A stretch of 46,539 bases of DNA from NCBI GenBank assembly GCA_009774615.1, contig VSOC01000018.1, forward strand, positions 1 through 46,539, given 5' to 3'. Positions 33,113 to 42,547 of this stretch are shown one piece after another (the stretch's first letter is position 1; every line of letters starts with the position of its first letter). Origin of the DNA: Lachnospiraceae bacterium (lineage in GTDB: Bacteria > Bacillota > Clostridia > Lachnospirales > Lachnospiraceae). The notes below the pieces were generated by a model. It ran no database searches. It was not told the DNA's origin and was given only the letters and a program-made list of their open reading frames with translations. Made by a program: the position numbers and the translations under genes.

Positions 33113-34150
33113 TCACCTCAACTGCCGTGTGCCGTTTATGCGGCGGATAACTTTTGCAAGCTGCCGGCTGGAAAACTCATAGATATAGAGGAAGGTCGCC
33201 GCGAAAAGCTCCCCTTCTACGGCAAGATAATTCTTAAATCTTTCCTTGCGGTACGGGACTTTTTTACATTGATTCCTGGTGCAGATACCCTCTTTTATCC
33301 CGGCAAGGTAATCCCCGGCAAATCCAAGCTTATAAAAAAACGCAAATTTCAGCAAAATCCCTGCTATAATTCCCGGAAGGTTCAGCAAAAGCTGCAGAAG
33401 AGGCATGTTCTTATAATTCAGGTAAATATTGTTCCTTGCGGCAAGCTTAACTTTAAAGGAATTGTACTTGGAGCCGGTTGTACCGCTTCCCACATGATAC
33501 ACCAGGGCCGACGGACAGTAAACATTATCATAGCCGTGAATTCTTGCACGGTAGCCCACGTCCAAATCCTCCAGATAGGCAAAATGCATCTCGTCAAAAT
33601 ACCCGATTTCCTCAAAAACCTCCCTGCGGTACAAAGCCGCCCCTGCACATGCCGAAAAGATCCGCATCGGACGGCTGTAACCCGCAGAGCTACGCCCCAC
33701 CCCCCGCTGGAAGGCCCAGCCCAAAAGGCAGTACATATCCCCCGCATCATCCATCAGCTCCGGATGATAAAGCTGAACCATCTTGCTGCTGACTGAAAAT
33801 ATCTTCGGCGAGCGCTTCACTGCCCGAAGCATTTCCCTTATATAGTTTTTGTCCACCTTGGTATCATTATTCAAAAGAATAACAAATGGCGATGAACTTT
33901 TTTTAATTCCGATATTTACCGCTCCGGAAAAGCCCAGATTTTCGGGAAGGAAAATGGTGGGTATCCCCTGTTCTCTTAACCACGCCTCACTTCCGTCCTT
34001 TGAGCCGTTATCCACCACCAGCACCGAAAAATCCCGGCAGGTCTGCGCCCGCAGTGCTTCCATACAGTCCGGCAGATACTTCATTCCATTATAATTGGGA
34101 ATAATCACCGTAACCTGGCTGTCTGTACTTTCTCTACTTTGTCTTCCCAT
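33113..34150 (-). CDS. Family 2 glycosyltransferase (rhamnosyltransferase-like)
   Basis: The 345-residue GT-A enzyme has VTVIIPNYNG, LVVDNGSKDGS, NLGFSGAVNIGI and the metal-binding LLNNDTKV, then an acceptor region with FAYLEDLDVGYRARIHGY. This arrangement is typical of WbbL-type rhamnosyltransferases, but the sugar cannot be read from sequence. The C-terminal part is amphipathic, perhaps membrane-associated. AAAGGAAAAAC precedes the ATG. It follows the double-domain glycosyltransferase by 59 nt. Confidence 0.88.
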   Translation of the reverse strand: MGRQSRESTDSQVTVIIPNYNGMKYLPDCMEALRAQTCRDFSVLVVDNGSKDGSEAWLREQGIPTIFLPENLGFSGAVNIGIKKSSSPFVILLNNDTKVDKNYIREMLRAVKRSPKIFSVSSKMVQLYHPELMDDAGDMYCLLGWAFQRGVGRSSAGYSRPMRIFSACAGAALYRREVFEEIGYFDEMHFAYLEDLDVGYRARIHGYDNVYCPSALVYHVGSGTTGSKYNSFKVKLAARNNIYLNYKNMPLLQLLLNLPGIIAGILLKFAFFYKLGFAGDYLAGIKEGICTRNQCKKVPYRKERFKNYLAVEGELFAATFLYIYEFSSRQLAKVIRRINGTRQLR

Positions 34151-34209
34151 GTTTTTCCTTTCATCTGTCCGCCGCTGCTTAAAAAACAGCAGTTATCCTT
34201 CTCTGCCGC

Positions 34210-36489
34210 CTATGTGCGGGAAGGTTCATCGGGATCTCTCCCTGTTTTTTCCCGGTAAAGCGCCGAAACTCTCTCCTTCACTGCAGGTTCCATATAAGGC
34301 ATATAAACCTCTAACGGATAAGGTTCCCCGATTTTTTCCTTTAACAAATCCCTGAGCGCAAAATTCGACTTGCGCAGGGTCAGATTGGGGTTATAATAGG
34401 GGTCGCCCTGAATAACAATCTCGGGCCAATAGCCGATAAACCGGGCAACCTCCCGGTTAAACCGTTCCACCTTCTGCGGCGTATCTTCCAGTCCTCTTGA
34501 TTTCGATTCATAATGATACAACAAAGCATAGGGATTGTAAACCACCTTTTTTCCCAAACTGCGGATTTTCAGGCAGTAATCAATATCATTAAAGGCCACG
34601 GCAAGCTCCTCCCGGAAGCCTCCCACCTGTGCAAAAAGACTTTTTTTGCTCATCATACAGGCCGCCGTCACCGCACTGTAATCCTGGGCACACATGGCGC
34701 GATGGAAATAGCTGCTCTCTGCCTGGTGAAGTCCGATAAAGGTGTGCCCGGCAATGCCGCCGAAGCCAATAACCACCCCGGCGTGCTGGATCGTCCCGTC
34801 CTCGTACAAAAGCCTTGCGCCCACAACGCCCACGTCCTCCCGCACGGCATAGCCCAGCATCTCCCGGATAACCTCCGGCTCGATCACTTCCACGTCATTA
34901 TTTAAGAATAAAAGGTATTCCCCGCGGGCAAAGGTCACGCCGAAATTATTGATGGCAGAAAAATTAAATTCCTTCTCCCAGGTCACAACCTTAACCTGGC
35001 TTCGCCGCTTTTGAAGTTCCTCATAGTAGCGGAAGGTTTCCGGATCGGTGCTGTTATTTTCCACAACAATCACTTCCAGATTCTTATACGTGCCCTTATC
35101 AAGAAGCGAGGTAAGACAGGTTTCCAAATCCTTCTGGTGATCCTTATTGGGGATGATCACCGACACTAAAGGCGTGGTTTCCAGAGCAAAACGGGTGTGA
35201 TAAATCCCGTAGTCAATCCCCTTCTCCACCGACTCCACGCCTATACCAAGGCGTTCAAAATGCGCCTTAATCGCCCTTGCACCCGCCTCAAAAGCATAGG
35301 TCTTGCTCTCGGGATTGCTGGAGGTCGAGTTCATATGGCAGCGCCAGTGATAGAGCACCCTGGGAATGTGACAGATCTTTGTGGTTTTCTCCGTACATCG
35401 GAAAATAAAGTCATAATCCTGCGCCCCGTCAAACTCCTGGCGAAAGCCTCCCACTTCCCTGACAAGATCGCGATCCACCACAAAAAGATGGCAGATATAA
35501 TTCACGCTGGTCAGCAGATCCTCATTAAAATCCGGCTTAAAATGCGGGTCAAATAAAGCCTGTCCGTCCATGTCCAGCTTATCTTCATCCGAGTAAAGAA
35601 TATCATAAGGCCCACTCTCATTCATGGCTTTTACACAGCAAAACAATGCGTCCGGCGTCAGAGTATCGTCATGATCTGCCAGCACAATATAGTCCCCCGA
35701 GGCCATCTCCATCGCCGCATTGGTATTCCCTGAAATCCCCTTATTTTCTCCTAAAATCACATACTTAAACCGGGTATCTTCCTGGGCAAAACGCTTTAAC
35801 ACGCGCTCCACACCCTCACCCCTGGGACTGCCGTCAGCCACACAGACTTCCCAGTTTGTATAGGTCTGACTGCGTATGGATTCCAGCATTTCCTTTAAGT
35901 AATACTCTGGTGTCTTATAGGCAGGAATCACGATAGAAAACTTAGGTTCAACGGCAAAATGCGTGGTTTTCTGTGCTTCCAGTTCCTCGTTGGAAATCTT
36001 TGTAAGCTCATGCCATTCCCCGTAATCATATTCATTTTCAAGGCCCTGCACCTTATGTTTTACCTTTAAAAGAAGCGCTTTTATCCCATGTTCTTTCCCG
36101 AAATCCACAGCCTCCTGCAGGGTTTCCAGGTTCATCATCCCCTTAAGCTGCAGCACCCGCTTATAAGCCACACTGGTGCGCTTTTTCATCAGCTCCTCGT
36201 TATATTTTACCCTGGCTTTCTGTCCCTCGCACTGAATAATCAGGTAATAATCCTTCCCCCGTTCATAGGGAAAACGGATGTCAAAGCCAAAATCCCTGTC
36301 ATAAATCTGCTTAAAATACGCCTGGCTGACGTCATCTCTGCGGACGGGAACATGACGAAAAGGCACGGGATTATGGTTCTCATCCTCGACAAAAAACTCT
36401 GCCTTCGCATCCAGTTTTCTCCCCAGAACCCAGCCGTTCAGTGTCATGGTATTTTCTCTTATACGGACTACATCAATCTTGTACTTCAT
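34210..36489 (-). CDS. Two-domain glycosyltransferase with an N-terminal beta domain
   Basis: The 759-residue protein has three parts. Residues 1 to about 180 are a beta-rich domain (TLNGWVLGRKLDAKAEFFVED, RDFGFDIRFPYERGKDYYL) with a helical linker, which I do not recognise. Then come two GT-A family 2 domains: the first about 186-430 (FSIVIPAYKTPEYYL, VLADHDDTLTPDA) and the second about 435-700 (VSVIIPNKDH, FLNNDVEVIEPEV). Both keep the acidic metal motif, so both may be active, adding two residues of a repeat unit. GGAGG lies 6 nt before the ATG. Its start overlaps the upstream transferase gene by 17 nt. Confidence 0.88.
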   Translation of the reverse strand: MKYKIDVVRIRENTMTLNGWVLGRKLDAKAEFFVEDENHNPVPFRHVPVRRDDVSQAYFKQIYDRDFGFDIRFPYERGKDYYLIIQCEGQKARVKYNEELMKKRTSVAYKRVLQLKGMMNLETLQEAVDFGKEHGIKALLLKVKHKVQGLENEYDYGEWHELTKISNEELEAQKTTHFAVEPKFSIVIPAYKTPEYYLKEMLESIRSQTYTNWEVCVADGSPRGEGVERVLKRFAQEDTRFKYVILGENKGISGNTNAAMEMASGDYIVLADHDDTLTPDALFCCVKAMNESGPYDILYSDEDKLDMDGQALFDPHFKPDFNEDLLTSVNYICHLFVVDRDLVREVGGFRQEFDGAQDYDFIFRCTEKTTKICHIPRVLYHWRCHMNSTSSNPESKTYAFEAGARAIKAHFERLGIGVESVEKGIDYGIYHTRFALETTPLVSVIIPNKDHQKDLETCLTSLLDKGTYKNLEVIVVENNSTDPETFRYYEELQKRRSQVKVVTWEKEFNFSAINNFGVTFARGEYLLFLNNDVEVIEPEVIREMLGYAVREDVGVVGARLLYEDGTIQHAGVVIGFGGIAGHTFIGLHQAESSYFHRAMCAQDYSAVTAACMMSKKSLFAQVGGFREELAVAFNDIDYCLKIRSLGKKVVYNPYALLYHYESKSRGLEDTPQKVERFNREVARFIGYWPEIVIQGDPYYNPNLTLRKSNFALRDLLKEKIGEPYPLEVYMPYMEPAVKERVSALYREKTGRDPDEPSRT

Positions 36490-37534
36490 CCCTAACCTCC
36501 ACAGCAGCCGGCTTTTCCTTTGCCGCAGCCGGTTTTTTCCTCCTTCTCCTCTTCCGGTACGGATTGGGTGAAGTTAAGGGCTTTCCCGGCGGATATTCAA
36601 AATTTATGCGTTCCTCTTCAACCACCAGCGGGCGCTTCATCACCCTCTGGTTAATGCTCAGCACGTACTCTCCCACCATGCCGATAAAGAAAATCTGCAC
36701 CGAACCAAGGAAGCAGACTCCAATCAAAAGCGGTGCCATCCCGGCAGGAAAACGGTCCCAGTACACCAGCTTCATCACCAGATAAATCACGGCAACCACC
36801 ATAAAAAAGGCCGAGCAAAGACTCCCCGCAATCGTTGCCAGACGAAGCCCCACCTTGGTGTAGGAGGTAATGCTTAACATGGCTGCATCGTAGAGCCGGT
36901 AAAAATTATTGCTCGTCTTCCCGGCACGGCGCAGCGGCTGTTCATAGGGAATTTCCTTGCGCCGAAACCCAAGTTCCGCCACAATCCCGCGCAGAAACGG
37001 CGTTGGATCATTCAGGTCGCGGAGAACTTGAACAAACTCCGCATCATAAAGTCCAAAACCGGTGAACTGCTCAATCTGTTCCACATCGGAAAGCTTTTTA
37101 ATCAGCTTATAATAACAGCCCCGAAGCCAGTACATCAGCTTGTTTTCCTGGCTGGAATTTTTGATGCCGATAACGATTTTATAACCGTACTCCCACTCCA
37201 GAACAAAGCGCGGAATCATCTCCACCGGGTCCTGAAAATCGGCGGCAACCAGAATGGTACAGTCGCCGCTGCTTTGCAGCATACCGTAGTACGGCGAGTT
37301 AAACTGCCCGAAATTTTTTGCATTAAAAATCCCCTTAATATTCCGATCCTCCTCACACAGACGACGGATAATCTTTCGGGTCTGATCGGAAGAATCATTA
37401 TCAATAAAGATAAGTTCATAGCCGTAATCGGGGAGATCTCTGGCAAAAACTTCCCGGATTGCCTGTGCCATGGGTTCTACATTTTCCTCTTCATTAAAAC
37501 ACGGCACTACAACACTAATAGTTTTTGTCTTCAT
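36473..37534 (-). CDS. GtrB/DPM1-like polyprenyl-phosphate glycosyltransferase
   Basis: The 353-residue protein has an N-terminal GT-A domain (ISVVVPCFNEEENV, FIDNDSSDQTRKII, ADFQDPVEMI) and two C-terminal membrane helices (about 235-258 and 268-295), the layout of GtrB/ArnC-type enzymes that charge undecaprenyl phosphate with a hexose or phosphoaminosugar for transfer outside the cell. The tail is lysine/arginine-rich. The TTG at 37555 is the first frame start, but AAAAGGAAAATAAAC directly precedes the ATG at 37534. It overlaps both neighbours (20 nt with the epimerase, 17 nt with the next gene), so translation is coupled. No GtrA flippase is in the window. Confidence 0.88.
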   Translation of the reverse strand: MKTKTISVVVPCFNEEENVEPMAQAIREVFARDLPDYGYELIFIDNDSSDQTRKIIRRLCEEDRNIKGIFNAKNFGQFNSPYYGMLQSSGDCTILVAADFQDPVEMIPRFVLEWEYGYKIVIGIKNSSQENKLMYWLRGCYYKLIKKLSDVEQIEQFTGFGLYDAEFVQVLRDLNDPTPFLRGIVAELGFRRKEIPYEQPLRRAGKTSNNFYRLYDAAMLSITSYTKVGLRLATIAGSLCSAFFMVVAVIYLVMKLVYWDRFPAGMAPLLIGVCFLGSVQIFFIGMVGEYVLSINQRVMKRPLVVEEERINFEYPPGKPLTSPNPYRKRRRRKKPAAAKEKPAAVEVRDEVQD

Positions 37535-38480
37535 GTTTATTTTCCTTTTTATCAATTATTCGTTGAATTCCCTCTTCAAAAGACACCCTTGGATGCCAGT
37601 CCAGCCCCTTTTCCATACGGGAAATATCGGGAATCAGGTTAATCAGACCTTCCGCATTCGGCAGTCTTTTTCCATAAGTAAAACTTCCGTTCTCATGGCA
37701 GAGTTTATGCATACGCTCCACATATTCTTTTAAAGGACGGGTCTGCGCAGCATCCCCGGCAAGGTTATAAAGCCCATCCTCCAAAAGCCTTCCCGGGTGC
37801 AGCAAAAGTTTCTCTATCCCTTCGGTTAAATCGTCAATATAAAGAAAATTCCACATCTGCGTGCAGGAACTTAACGCCAGATGACCGCCGCTTAAAAAGG
37901 TATCCAGACAGGACTCCACCAGCGTCCACGGGTGATCCCCCGGCCCATAGACACTGAAAATCCGGACATGGATGTACTCGATATCGGCTGTGCCCTCTTC
38001 CTTCCACGCCCTGCACTGCGCCGACAGCTTTCGGTAAACCTCTGCCTTGGCCCTGCCGTAAGCCGAAAGCGGCAGGCTGTCCTGTTCCTCCTTCATCAGT
38101 TCCCGGCACATGCCGTACTCAGCCTGCGAACCGCCGAACAAAAACCTTTTGCAGTGCAGCGTCCTTGCCCCTTCTAATGCCTTTACGGCCGCGGCAACAT
38201 TCTGCTTCTGTACATCCTCCTGCGTCCGGCTCGTACTCCCCGAACCGCCCCAGCCAAAATGCACAAAAGCATCGCAGTCTTCCAGAATTTCCCATTCAAT
38301 CTTGTTCAGTTTTTGTAAATCCTGCTCAATCACACAAAGTCCCTGCGCATGCTCCGGAAGCATGGCCCGGTTTTTTGAGCCCGGACGTATCACCGCATAA
38401 ACCCTGTGCCCTCCCTGAAGCAGCCGCTTAACCAGTGCCGATCCTAAAAAGCTGGTTGCCCCCGTTACTACAATATTCAT
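37515..38480 (-). CDS. NAD-dependent sugar epimerase/dehydratase
   Basis: The 321-residue short-chain dehydrogenase (extended type) has an N-terminal Rossmann motif GATSFLG (7-13), the catalytic SAYGRAKAEVYRK (Tyr-x3-Lys) and FSVYGPGDHPW, typical of nucleotide-sugar epimerases or reductases. It sits directly after the TPP-dependent enzyme, in the order seen in some O-antigen loci for branched or deoxy sugars. The precise sugar is not known. GAGG lies 11 nt before the ATG. Confidence 0.88.
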   Translation of the reverse strand: MNIVVTGATSFLGSALVKRLLQGGHRVYAVIRPGSKNRAMLPEHAQGLCVIEQDLQKLNKIEWEILEDCDAFVHFGWGGSGSTSRTQEDVQKQNVAAAVKALEGARTLHCKRFLFGGSQAEYGMCRELMKEEQDSLPLSAYGRAKAEVYRKLSAQCRAWKEEGTADIEYIHVRIFSVYGPGDHPWTLVESCLDTFLSGGHLALSSCTQMWNFLYIDDLTEGIEKLLLHPGRLLEDGLYNLAGDAAQTRPLKEYVERMHKLCHENGSFTYGKRLPNAEGLINLIPDISRMEKGLDWHPRVSFEEGIQRIIDKKENKHEDKNY

Positions 38481-38515
38481 TCTGACAAAACCTCACTCTC
38501 CCAGGACATTTAAAA

Positions 38516-38540
38516 GGTTACTGTTTCCCTGTTTACAGCA
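38516..38540 (+). repeat. Dispersed intergenic repeat, copy 4 (weaker)
   Basis: GGTTACTGTTTCCCTGTTTA followed by CAGCA. CTGT and ACAG can pair. It overlaps the stop codon of the TPP enzyme gene. Confidence 0.4.
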
Positions 38541-40485
38541 GCCTTGGAATAATCATATTGGCATTCATCTCTTCTTCCGAAAGAAACGGCGATAAATCCT
38601 CTAACGGCGGGGATGTGAGCGTTCCGTCCGGCATCTTTCTTGATGAGGACTTTGGTTCAAACACCTGATCCGTGCTGACAAACACCTCACAGATCACCGG
38701 CCCCTCCATCGCCAGGGTTTTTGCTACCGCTTCGTTCAGTTCATCATTGCACACCGCCTTCACATAGGGATAACCGTAAGCAGCCGCCAGCTTTTCCATC
38801 GAAGGAAAGCTTAAATCCGGGCCGTTTACCCCGCTGTCAATGCCGACACCCACCAGCGGCTCGCCAAAGAAATTCTTCTGTGTCTGCCGGATGGAATGAT
38901 AGCCGCCGTTATTAATCAGGAAAATCTTAATGCCCATGCGGTGATGGATAATGGTCTGCAGTTCCTGTAAATTCATCTGAATACTTCCGTCCCCGGTCAA
39001 AAGAATAATATCCTGACGGTTATCCGCCATCCAGGCTCCGATGGCCGCCGGGAGATCATAGCCCATGGAAGCAATCGCAGAATTCGAGATAAAGCGCTGC
39101 CCTTTTTTAATGATATAGCCGTGTCCTCCGGCAACACAGGCAGAACCGTTGCCCACAACCGTGATCTGATCTTCATGAAGCTGGCTGCTTAATTCTTTGA
39201 CCAGTGCATAGACATTCGCCGGCTTATCCCTTCCCGGCTCCATATGTCTTGGCAGGATAACCGGATAGTTTTCCTTCCACATGCGGCAGGTTTCCAGCCA
39301 GTTCATCCCGGGCAGCCCCTCTCCGCCGTCAAACAGAGGATAGGGAAGCCGGCCGGCATCCTGCTCTTCCTCTAAAACCTGCGCCATCACTTCCAGAAGT
39401 TCCTTTGCATCGGCATGGATGCGCATATCACTGTGCACGGACGGTTTTTTCAGTTCCTCCGGATCAACATCATTGACAATCACATAGGCAGCCCTTGCCC
39501 AGGTCTTATAATTGTAGCCGACCTGGCGGATACTTAGACGGCTTCCCACCGAAAAAACAAGGTCACTGTTCTGCACGGCAAAATTCCCCGGACGATCACC
39601 CATATTTCCCGGACGTCCGGTGTATAAGGGGTGCTCATCCCAGATAGCATCCTGTGAATTCCACCCGGTAACCACCGGAATCCCCAGACGGTCGGCTGCC
39701 CGAAGAAACGCATCATGCGCACCCGCAATCCGCACGCCATTGCCCACATTAAATACCGGACGCCTTGCCTTTCGGATCCGGCAGAGAACCTCCGTCACCG
39801 TTTCCCGGCTCACCTTCCCGGGAAGAACCTGACGCTTTTCTCCCTGTCCTGCCTTATCCTGCGGCTGCACGGCAAACAAAGCCGAATCCCCGGCCCATCC
39901 GCTCCCCCCGGCCTCATAATCCTCAGGGTCAAAACCGGCCAGCTTATCCGGCTCAATAAACGCCCCCTGCACATCCAGCGGAATATCCAGCCAGCACGGC
40001 CCCGGCCTTCCCGACTGCGCCAGATACAATGCCTTTTCCATACAGTAACGGATACGCTCCGGCAGGATCACCATCTCACAGTACTTGGTCATGCAGGAAA
40101 CCGCCTGGCAGATATCAAATTCCTGATCTCCCATCGCCCGGATTCCCACACCCGACCAGCGTGCCGTCGTATCGTAGCGCACCTGCCCGGAGAGAACCAG
40201 CATCGGGATAGAATCCAGCCACCCCCCCACAACGCCGGTAATCGCATTCGTCCCGCCTGGCCCGGTCGTCACACAGAGGGCAGCCATCCGGTTATGAATC
40301 CTTGCATAAGATTCTGCGGCAATGGCGCTTGCCTGTTCATGATGATTATAGATACAGTTTAAACCTTCCTGATGACCCAGCCCGTCATTTAAGTGCATGG
40401 CTCCGCCGCCGGTTACGGAAAACACCTGACAAATCCCCGCCTCTACAAGTTTCCCCGCAATGTAATTTGATACTTTTATACGCAT
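38533..40485 (-). CDS. Thiamine-diphosphate-dependent enzyme (acetolactate-synthase-like)
   Basis: The 650-residue protein has the three-domain fold of the POX/ALS family. The N-terminal PYR domain has the activating glutamate in YNHHEQASAIAAESYAR and TTGPGGTNAITGV. A middle domain follows (about 235-380), then the PP domain with the ThDP motif GDGSIQMNLQELQTIIHH ending in INN. GGAGGAAGG lies 5 nt before the ATG. It is the first gene of the polysaccharide operon and precedes a sugar epimerase, so it is more likely to use pyruvate as a two-carbon donor for a branched sugar (as YerE does for yersiniose) than to make valine; this is inference from context. Confidence 0.85.
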   Translation of the reverse strand: MRIKVSNYIAGKLVEAGICQVFSVTGGGAMHLNDGLGHQEGLNCIYNHHEQASAIAAESYARIHNRMAALCVTTGPGGTNAITGVVGGWLDSIPMLVLSGQVRYDTTARWSGVGIRAMGDQEFDICQAVSCMTKYCEMVILPERIRYCMEKALYLAQSGRPGPCWLDIPLDVQGAFIEPDKLAGFDPEDYEAGGSGWAGDSALFAVQPQDKAGQGEKRQVLPGKVSRETVTEVLCRIRKARRPVFNVGNGVRIAGAHDAFLRAADRLGIPVVTGWNSQDAIWDEHPLYTGRPGNMGDRPGNFAVQNSDLVFSVGSRLSIRQVGYNYKTWARAAYVIVNDVDPEELKKPSVHSDMRIHADAKELLEVMAQVLEEEQDAGRLPYPLFDGGEGLPGMNWLETCRMWKENYPVILPRHMEPGRDKPANVYALVKELSSQLHEDQITVVGNGSACVAGGHGYIIKKGQRFISNSAIASMGYDLPAAIGAWMADNRQDIILLTGDGSIQMNLQELQTIIHHRMGIKIFLINNGGYHSIRQTQKNFFGEPLVGVGIDSGVNGPDLSFPSMEKLAAAYGYPYVKAVCNDELNEAVAKTLAMEGPVICEVFVSTDQVFEPKSSSRKMPDGTLTSPPLEDLSPFLSEEEMNANMIIPRLL

Positions 40486-40534
40486 TTATCCTTCCTCCAC
40501 TTTACCCTTTCCGTTACAATTCACCGCGCAGACC

Positions 40535-40550
40535 TGCATGAACAGTAACC
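40535..40550 (-). repeat. Dispersed intergenic repeat, copy 5 (partial)
   Basis: On the minus strand GGTTACTGTTCATGCA matches the first half of the element. It lies in the leader of the TPP-enzyme gene. Confidence 0.4.
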
Positions 40551-40833
40551 CGTTTCCACCAGTTTACCATACTTCAAAGGAAAATTATACCTAAAATTTT
40601 CTTACACTCTTCTTCCGTATTTCTTTATTTTTCCTTTTTCACCTGATTTCATTCCTTATTTTTATTCGGTAAGCCATTTTCACAGGCTGTCTACCCCTCC
40701 CCCGGCAGCACTTAACCCCTGTTCCCGCCGTCTGCTTCCAGCCCTTCCGGACGCTGACAGTTTTGGAAATAAGCTTCACTAGAAATTTAAAAAAAGACAG
40801 GTTATAATCACAACCGTAATGCAACCATGGAAT

Positions 40834-40849
40834 TTGGGCCACGGCCCAA
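40834..40849 (+). promoter_or_regulatory. Short inverted repeat upstream of the cell-wall-repeat gene
   Basis: TTGGGCC (40834-40840) and GGCCCAA (40843-40849) form a compact hairpin or a dyad operator about 30 nt downstream of the putative -10 and 25 nt before the start codon. Confidence 0.4.
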
Positions 40850-40873
40850 CCACAAAAAAGGAGAGAACAAATT

Positions 40874-42370
40874 ATGAAAAAACCAATCGCAATGATGGCT
40901 GTATTATCTACCGCGGCAATGATGGCCGCCCTGACCCCTGAAACCTTCACCGCCGACCCGGCAGCATCCGTACTGGCAGCATCCGGATGGGTGGAAGAAG
41001 ACGGAAGCCTGCGCTATATCGACAGCGACGGCTACTATATGACCAATACCTGGAAGAGAAAAGACGGGGATATGTACTATTTAGATGAAGAAGGCGAAAT
41101 CGCTGTAAATACAATGATTGATGACGAGTACTATGTTGATGAAAACGGCAAGCGGGTTTCCGACTACTGGGTTTCCGTGGAAAACGAAGATGACTGGGAT
41201 TCCTTCGATGCACCGGAAGTCTACTGGCACTACTTCGGCCGCGACGGCAAAGCCGTAAAGTCCAAATGGTTTAAAATCAACAATAACTGGTACTACTTTA
41301 ACGCCGAAGGCCAGATGCTCACCGGAAAACAGGAAATTGACGGTTCCACCTACTACTTCGGCGGCGAAAACGACGGTGTGCGGAAGACCGGATGGATTCA
41401 GTTAAACGATGCTGAAAGCGATGATCCGGACAGTTCCGCAAGCTGGTACTATTTTGACAACAGCGGCAAGCTGGTAGAAAACCAGATTGACCGCAAGATC
41501 GACGGCAGTCACTACAGCTTCATTGACGGCAAGATGCAGACCGGATGGCTTAAGCTTCCGGCCCAGGAAGTTATCACAGAAGCTGCAGACAGTGAAGTTT
41601 CCGCAGGTGCCGCCGCAGCAGGCGGTGAAGTTTCCGCAGAAACAGACACAGCAAATGGTGAGATTTCCGCAGAAGCAGCCTCCCAGACCGCTTCCGGTTC
41701 CCAGACGGAACCGGCAGAGGAAACCGTTGTTCCAACAATCCACAAACCCGGCACAATCCACGGCTACCAGTACTATGAAGAAGACGGAAAACGTGCTTCG
41801 GGCTGGTACGAAATTGAAGGTGCCGAGGGCGTAAGCACCGAAAGCGAAATTTACCGCTTTTACTTCCGCAGCGGAAAGCCTTTGGCTGCCGAAAACGGCA
41901 TCCAGGTGTTCACTATAGATTCTAAGAAATACGCATTTAATGAAAAAGGAGAAATGCAGACCGGAAAACAGGTAATTACGCTGGAAGACGGACAGACCGC
42001 AAACGCCTACTTTGGCGCTGACGGTGTGATGAGAACAGGAAAACAGACGATTTACGATGAAGATTTAGGAGAAAACCAGACCTGGTTCTTCCACACCGAC
42101 GGCACACAGAAAGGCCAGGGCTTCCACGGCATCCGCGACAACGCCATCTATATCTACGGACTCCGCCAGCAGGCCGCCAGTGACCTGCGCTATGACACGG
42201 TAGACTTTGAAGGCAGCACCTATCTGGTTAATGCCTCCGGTTCTATCCAGAAAGCCTCCTCAACCTCAAAATCCACCGAAAAGCCGGATTTAGGCAATGG
42301 ATTTAAGGATATCAAGGACGGCAACGGCAGAGTATGGGTCGTTGATGTCAACGGCATTGTCCAGAAATAA
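40874..42370 (+). CDS. Secreted cell-wall-binding repeat protein (longer paralogue)
   Basis: The 498-residue exported protein has a signal peptide (about 1-37, ending VLAAS-like) and repeats of the choline/glucan-binding type throughout (GDMYYLDEEG, NNWYYFNAEGQM, STYYFGGEND, SSASWYYFDNSGK). A low-complexity Ala/Ser/Glu/Thr-rich insert (about 235-285, with repeats of GGEVSAE and NGEISAE) splits the repeat array. No catalytic domain was seen. AAAGGAGAG lies 8 nt before the ATG. It is transcribed away from the polysaccharide operon and ends at a strong terminator. It resembles the product at 11767-13131 in repeat type and layout. Confidence 0.88.
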   Translation: MKKPIAMMAVLSTAAMMAALTPETFTADPAASVLAASGWVEEDGSLRYIDSDGYYMTNTWKRKDGDMYYLDEEGEIAVNTMIDDEYYVDENGKRVSDYWVSVENEDDWDSFDAPEVYWHYFGRDGKAVKSKWFKINNNWYYFNAEGQMLTGKQEIDGSTYYFGGENDGVRKTGWIQLNDAESDDPDSSASWYYFDNSGKLVENQIDRKIDGSHYSFIDGKMQTGWLKLPAQEVITEAADSEVSAGAAAAGGEVSAETDTANGEISAEAASQTASGSQTEPAEETVVPTIHKPGTIHGYQYYEEDGKRASGWYEIEGAEGVSTESEIYRFYFRSGKPLAAENGIQVFTIDSKKYAFNEKGEMQTGKQVITLEDGQTANAYFGADGVMRTGKQTIYDEDLGENQTWFFHTDGTQKGQGFHGIRDNAIYIYGLRQQAASDLRYDTVDFEGSTYLVNASGSIQKASSTSKSTEKPDLGNGFKDIKDGNGRVWVVDVNGIVQK

Positions 42371-42410
42371 AAAACATTAAAACAGCAGTACTTCATCCGT
42401 TCAATAACAA

Positions 42411-42434
42411 AAGGGGCGCTAAAGCGCCCTTTTT
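42411..42434 (+). terminator. Terminator of the cell-wall-repeat gene
   Basis: GGGCGC (42414-42419) pairs with GCGCCC (42424-42429) around TAAA, with A before and TTTTT after. It lies 41 nt past the stop. Confidence 0.88.
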
Positions 42435-42547
42435 GCTGTTTTTAAATATTTTGTCAAAAAATTCAATATTTTATGTAACAAATCCCTCTGTTATCCGTTT
42501 ATATCTTCGTAACCCCTAAATTTTCCAAAAAGGAAGGAGATTTATTT

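Larger units (their letters stand above)
40486..40873. other. Divergent regulatory region of the polysaccharide operon and a cell-wall-repeat gene
   Basis: This 388-bp gap holds promoters for both directions. On minus a TATAAT-like -10 at 40589-40584 (no clear -35) precedes the TPP gene. On plus TATAAT at 40803-40808 with a poor -35 precedes the gene at 40874. A stem TTGGGCC/GGCCCAA (40834-40849) sits in the plus-strand leader, and a dispersed repeat at 40535-40550. No further gene was seen. Confidence 0.45.
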
